From positions 1 through 64,000 of the forward strand of contig NZ_BEWA01000033.1 in assembly GCF_003112535.1 (NCBI RefSeq): 64,000 nt of DNA, in the 5' to 3' direction. The notes beneath the pieces were generated by a model. The model was not told where the DNA came from. It ran no database searches and saw nothing but the letters and a program-made list of their open reading frames with translations. Every line of letters begins with the position of its first letter. The first letter of the stretch is position 1. The DNA comes from Streptomyces rishiriensis (GTDB taxonomy: Bacteria > Actinomycetota > Actinomycetes > Streptomycetales > Streptomycetaceae). Shown piece after piece: positions 61,392 through 64,000 of the stretch. The translations under genes were made by a program, and so were the position numbers.

Positions 61392-61532
61392 ACACCCTGC
61401 AGGTGCCTCGTTGTCCCCCGTGCGAGCTACGCGCGATGTCCACCTGGAGGGGACGTTTCGGGGTGACTGCCGCGCATAGCGTTCCCCCTGTTGCAGGGGC
61501 GGCTCGGCCGCCGGTCAAGGATGGGAAACGTC

Positions 61533-62459
61533 ATGTCTCCGTGGGACGCACCGTCGGTGCAGTGGTCGAAGCTCCAGTTCTCGCAGTCACCGTTCGAGCC
61601 GACGCGCCGGGTGTGGCCGGCCGGGGTGCGGCTGGCGGTGATGGTGGTGCTGTTCATCCTGGTGACCGGTCTCGCCGCCGGAATGCGGAGCATGGCGGGG
61701 GGCAACCCGGTGCTGTCCCTGCTGCTCGGCGCGGTGGCCGCGGCAATCGCCCTGACGGTCTACGCGGCGGCGGTACGGTTTCTCGAACAGCGCCCCGTGT
61801 CCGAACTGGACACCGCCGATGCCGGGTATGGCCTGCGCCGCGGCACCCTCGTCGGCCTCGGACTCTTCGCCGCGACGCTCGCGCTGATCGCTCTGTTCGG
61901 CGGATACGACACGAAGGGCGGAGTGTCCGTCGCCGGCCCGTTCACCATTCTCGGGATGATGGCGGGGATCGCGGTCGTCGAGGAGATCCTCTTCCGGGGC
62001 ATCGTCTTTCGCCTGATCGAACAACTTGCGGGTACGCGGGGGGCGTTGGCGATCTCGGGCGTGCTGTTCGGAGCGCTGCACCTGGTGAACTCGGGCGCCA
62101 CTTTGTGGGGCGCGGTGGCCATCGCCATCGAGGCCGGCCTGATGCTCGGCGCGGCCTACGCGGCCACCCGCACCCTGTGGCTGCCGATCGGCCTGCACCT
62201 GGGCTGGAACTTCGCCCTGAGCGGCATCTTCGGCGTCACGGTCTCCGGCAACGAGGACATGCCCGCCGGACTGCTCCACGGTGTGCTGTCGGGCCCCACC
62301 GCGATCACCGGAGGCGACTTCGGACCCGAGGCCAGTGTCTTCGCGATCCTCGTGTGCGCGGTTCCCACGGTCATGTTCCTGCGCTTGGCCAGGCGCAGCG
62401 GGCACCTCTACACTCGCAGCCGGCTCCGCTCCGAGGGGACGGTTCGCTCGACGACGTAG
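61533..62459 (+). CDS. CPBP-family intramembrane glutamic protease
   Basis: 308 residues from ATG 61533 (GGATGGG upstream; ATG 61521 possible). About seven to eight membrane helices. CPBP/Rce1 motifs: EEILFRGIVFRLIEQ (catalytic Glu pair near 150), SGVLFGALHLVNSG, and PIGLHLGWNFALSG. Substrate unknown; homologues process prenylated or bacteriocin-like peptides, or act in membrane stress. 141 bases after the STAS gene, probably a separate transcript. Confidence 0.9.
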   Translation: MSPWDAPSVQWSKLQFSQSPFEPTRRVWPAGVRLAVMVVLFILVTGLAAGMRSMAGGNPVLSLLLGAVAAAIALTVYAAAVRFLEQRPVSELDTADAGYGLRRGTLVGLGLFAATLALIALFGGYDTKGGVSVAGPFTILGMMAGIAVVEEILFRGIVFRLIEQLAGTRGALAISGVLFGALHLVNSGATLWGAVAIAIEAGLMLGAAYAATRTLWLPIGLHLGWNFALSGIFGVTVSGNEDMPAGLLHGVLSGPTAITGGDFGPEASVFAILVCAVPTVMFLRLARRSGHLYTRSRLRSEGTVRSTT

Positions 62460-62469
62460 CGGAGTCTGC

Positions 62470-62840
62470 CCAGGCCCTGGATGTTCGGGGTGTCCCTGCG
62501 CAAGACGACCAGCAGGATCCGGCGCTTGCGCAGCTCGTCGCGGTCGGGGTTGTAGCCCTTGTCGCCGAGCAGGGCTTCAGGGCTTCAGGTCTTCGGCGTG
62601 ATCGGCCGGGGCGGCCGGCGACGGGCGGGATGCCGTCGACCAGGGCGAGGGTCTGGGTGACGGCGTTGACGCGGCCGCGGTGGTGGTGACCCGGAGCGGG
62701 ATGACCCGTCCGTCGCGGATCAGGTGGTGTCTGCTGCCCGCCTTCCGTCGGCCGACCGGCGACGGGCCCAGTGTCGGCTCCCCCCTTTTTCACACGGATA
62801 CAAGCGCCGCCACACACGCCCTGATCAGTCGACCTCACCC
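62470..62840 (-). mobile_element. IS5-family transposase remnant
   Basis: Minus-strand pieces IRVKKGGADTGPVAGRPTEG and VNAVTQTLALVDGIPPVAGR, then PGRSRRRPEAL, NPDRDELRKRRILLVVLRRD and TPNIQGLG match the DDE region of IS5-type transposases of Streptomyces. They are spread over more than one frame. GGCTTCAG is tandemly duplicated at 62574-62589, a likely source of one frameshift. No inverted repeats identified. Confidence 0.75.
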
Positions 62841-62864
62841 GCCGCGTCGAGCTGCTCGACCGCG

Positions 62865-63662
62865 CTATCGCAGCTGCGCAGGCTCCTCCTCGGCGGTCAG
62901 GTGGACGAGTTGCTTGGAGTCCTCCCAAAGCTTCGCCGCGCGCTGCTCGTCATAGGAGATCTTCGAGAACCATTGGATCGGCTTCGGCATTCCGCGGAGG
63001 AAGCCGGTCTCAGGCACGGATCCCGGATCGAAGGCGATCGAGGCAACCGAGCTGCCGGCCCGCCGGAGCCGACGGTCCAACTCGTAGGCGTACATCACCG
63101 TGCACAGTTTCGAGGTGGAGTAGCGCTTCCCGGCGGACAGCGCCTTGCCGCCGTTCTTGCCGCCGTTTGCCAGCGCGATGGCGTTCGGCTCCACCGCGGC
63201 GCCAACCGCCTTTCCGTCCATCGATGCGGGGTCGTGGGTACCGCTGGCGGTGTACACGACCCGGCCCTGCTCAGCCAGGCTCGGAAGCAGGAGCTCGACG
63301 AACAAGAAGTGCCCGAGGCAGTTTATCGCGAAGGTCGTCTCATACCCGTCAGGGCTGTAGGAGACCTCACCGTCAAAGCGGCCACCTGCGTTGCAGAGGA
63401 TCGCGTCCAGCGAGTCGATCTCGCCTGCCTCGATCGCTGTCCGGAACTGCGTGGCGGCAGTTCGGACCGACGCAAGTGATGACGTGTCGAGCGTCAATGT
63501 GGTCACGGTCACGCCGTGTGTCGCGCGCAGCTCTTCCGCGGCCTGTCGCATGCGCTCCAGGCTGCGTCCCGCCAGCACGACGTCGATGTTCTGCGCAGCG
63601 AGTGTGCGCGCAGCGGCGAGGCCGATACCCGAGTGGCCACCGGTGATCAAAATCGTGGTCAT
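62865..63662 (-). CDS. SDR-family oxidoreductase (protochlorophyllide-reductase-like)
   Basis: 265 residues from ATG 63662. Extended SDR: ILITGGHSGIGLAAARTLA (about 4-22), SLDAILCNAGG, and YSTSKLCTVMYAYELDRRL with catalytic Tyr and Lys. Binds NADP(H); substrate unknown. Less extreme codon GC than the core genes upstream. A 16-bp palindrome immediately upstream probably binds a regulator encoded just beyond the window edge. Confidence 0.88.
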   Translation of the reverse strand: MTTILITGGHSGIGLAAARTLAAQNIDVVLAGRSLERMRQAAEELRATHGVTVTTLTLDTSSLASVRTAATQFRTAIEAGEIDSLDAILCNAGGRFDGEVSYSPDGYETTFAINCLGHFLFVELLLPSLAEQGRVVYTASGTHDPASMDGKAVGAAVEPNAIALANGGKNGGKALSAGKRYSTSKLCTVMYAYELDRRLRRAGSSVASIAFDPGSVPETGFLRGMPKPIQWFSKISYDEQRAAKLWEDSKQLVHLTAEEEPAQLR

Positions 63663-64000
63663 ATCAATTACTCCAGCGTTGACAGCGGTCAACTTGAATG
63701 AAGACGGGTAATGTCGATACAGCTCATGCGGGCGGGACAGGTGCCGTCTCGGTGATCGGACAGGAGAGGGCCCCGGCGGTAGTGATATCGGCTCACCGGC
63801 CCGGGGAAAGACGGCCGTTATGCCGGGCCGGCCGTTGGTGAACCAGGCGTCGTGAGCGGCCGGAGCCGGCTTTAGTCCTCGTGCTCACCGAATACCAGCG
63901 GCGCATCGAGCCCCTCCCGTTCCATGAACGTGAGCGCCAAGTCTCATCGGTGATCACGCACAGCCAACGAAAACGCCGGTGCTGCTGACTCGGTCATATC
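63663..64000. other. Window-edge region without a supported gene
   Basis: Contains the operator at 63678-63693 and about 300 bases in which no gene or RNA stands out. GCCGGGCCGGCCG near 63817-63829 is a GC dyad. A divergent gene may start beyond base 64000. Confidence 0.45.
63678..63693. promoter_or_regulatory. Palindromic operator upstream of the SDR gene
   Basis: GTTGAC-AGCG-GTCAAC, a perfect inverted repeat with 6-bp arms, 15 bases before the SDR start. Size and symmetry suit a TetR- or MarR-type repressor. Confidence 0.6.

Noticed and set aside
1..64000. tRNA, rRNA or riboswitch genes
   Set aside because: No cloverleaf with GGTTCGAATCC-like T-arm, no rRNA motifs and no convincing aptamer core was recognised, including a TPP motif near the thiamine-binding-like gene.

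Overview
The window is high-GC DNA, dense with genes, with frequent GTG starts, ATGA/GTGA stop-start overlaps and third-position G/C. Together with IclR, HxlR, PadR, GntR and SigB-type regulators this indicates a Streptomyces chromosome. From memory, the order gcl - glxR - hyi - uricase operon - aceB - allR - allB - alc, then GntR/sugar ABC/ROK and SNF2-SWIM, resembles the S. coelicolor region around SCO6200-SCO6263. No database was consulted, so that alignment is recollection. There is no rRNA, tRNA or CRISPR array that I can see.

1-28.4 kb is a dispersed purine/ureide catabolic region. 8-oxoguanine-type deaminase, uricase (pucL), HIU hydrolase (pucM) and OHCU decarboxylase (uraD) make allantoin. 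Allantoinase (allB) and allantoicase (alc) take it to ureidoglycolate and urea. Glyoxylate is disposed of by Gcl, hydroxypyruvate isomerase (hyi) and tartronate semialdehyde reductase (glxR), or by malate synthase (aceB). An IclR repressor (AllR) sits divergent to allB. The gcl, hyi, aceB and allB promoters carry pairs of a 15-bp palindrome (TTCC-N7-GGAA type) spaced exactly 21 bp apart. A second inverted repeat (TTCAAC-N5-GTTGAA type) lies before uraD, allB and aceB and directly abuts the first box at two of them. Interspersed are housekeeping genes (10.9-14.7 kb), a secreted vWA operon (14.8-17 kb), a divergent pair of IucA/IucC siderophore synthetases (17-20.2 kb), and a HipA-like kinase coupled to a selenoprotein-W-like protein (20.4-21.6 kb).

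28.5-48.1 kb holds a frameshifted SDR gene, an AIM24 protein, an erythromycin-esterase-like gene divergent from a regulator with two MerR headpieces, a two-component system, and a sugar regulon. That regulon has a Gfo/Idh/MocA dehydrogenase, a GntR regulator, an ABC importer and three copies of a TTGTCCGGACAA-type operator. Downstream are a ROK kinase, an SNF2 helicase and a SWIM zinc-finger protein.

48.2-64 kb is more variable. It has a MacB-like ABC exporter whose PadR regulator is broken, a secreted GH26 mannanase and a lipoprotein. A stretch of gene remnants follows (CobW C-terminus, headless SnoaL-like ORF, multiply frameshifted aldehyde dehydrogenase, IS30 and IS5-type transposase pieces, LacI tail), with a SigB-type sigma factor, GAF-PP2C phosphatase and STAS protein among them, then a CPBP protease and an SDR. 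Small tandem duplications (5, 18/19, 34, 40 and 74 bp units) recur across the window.
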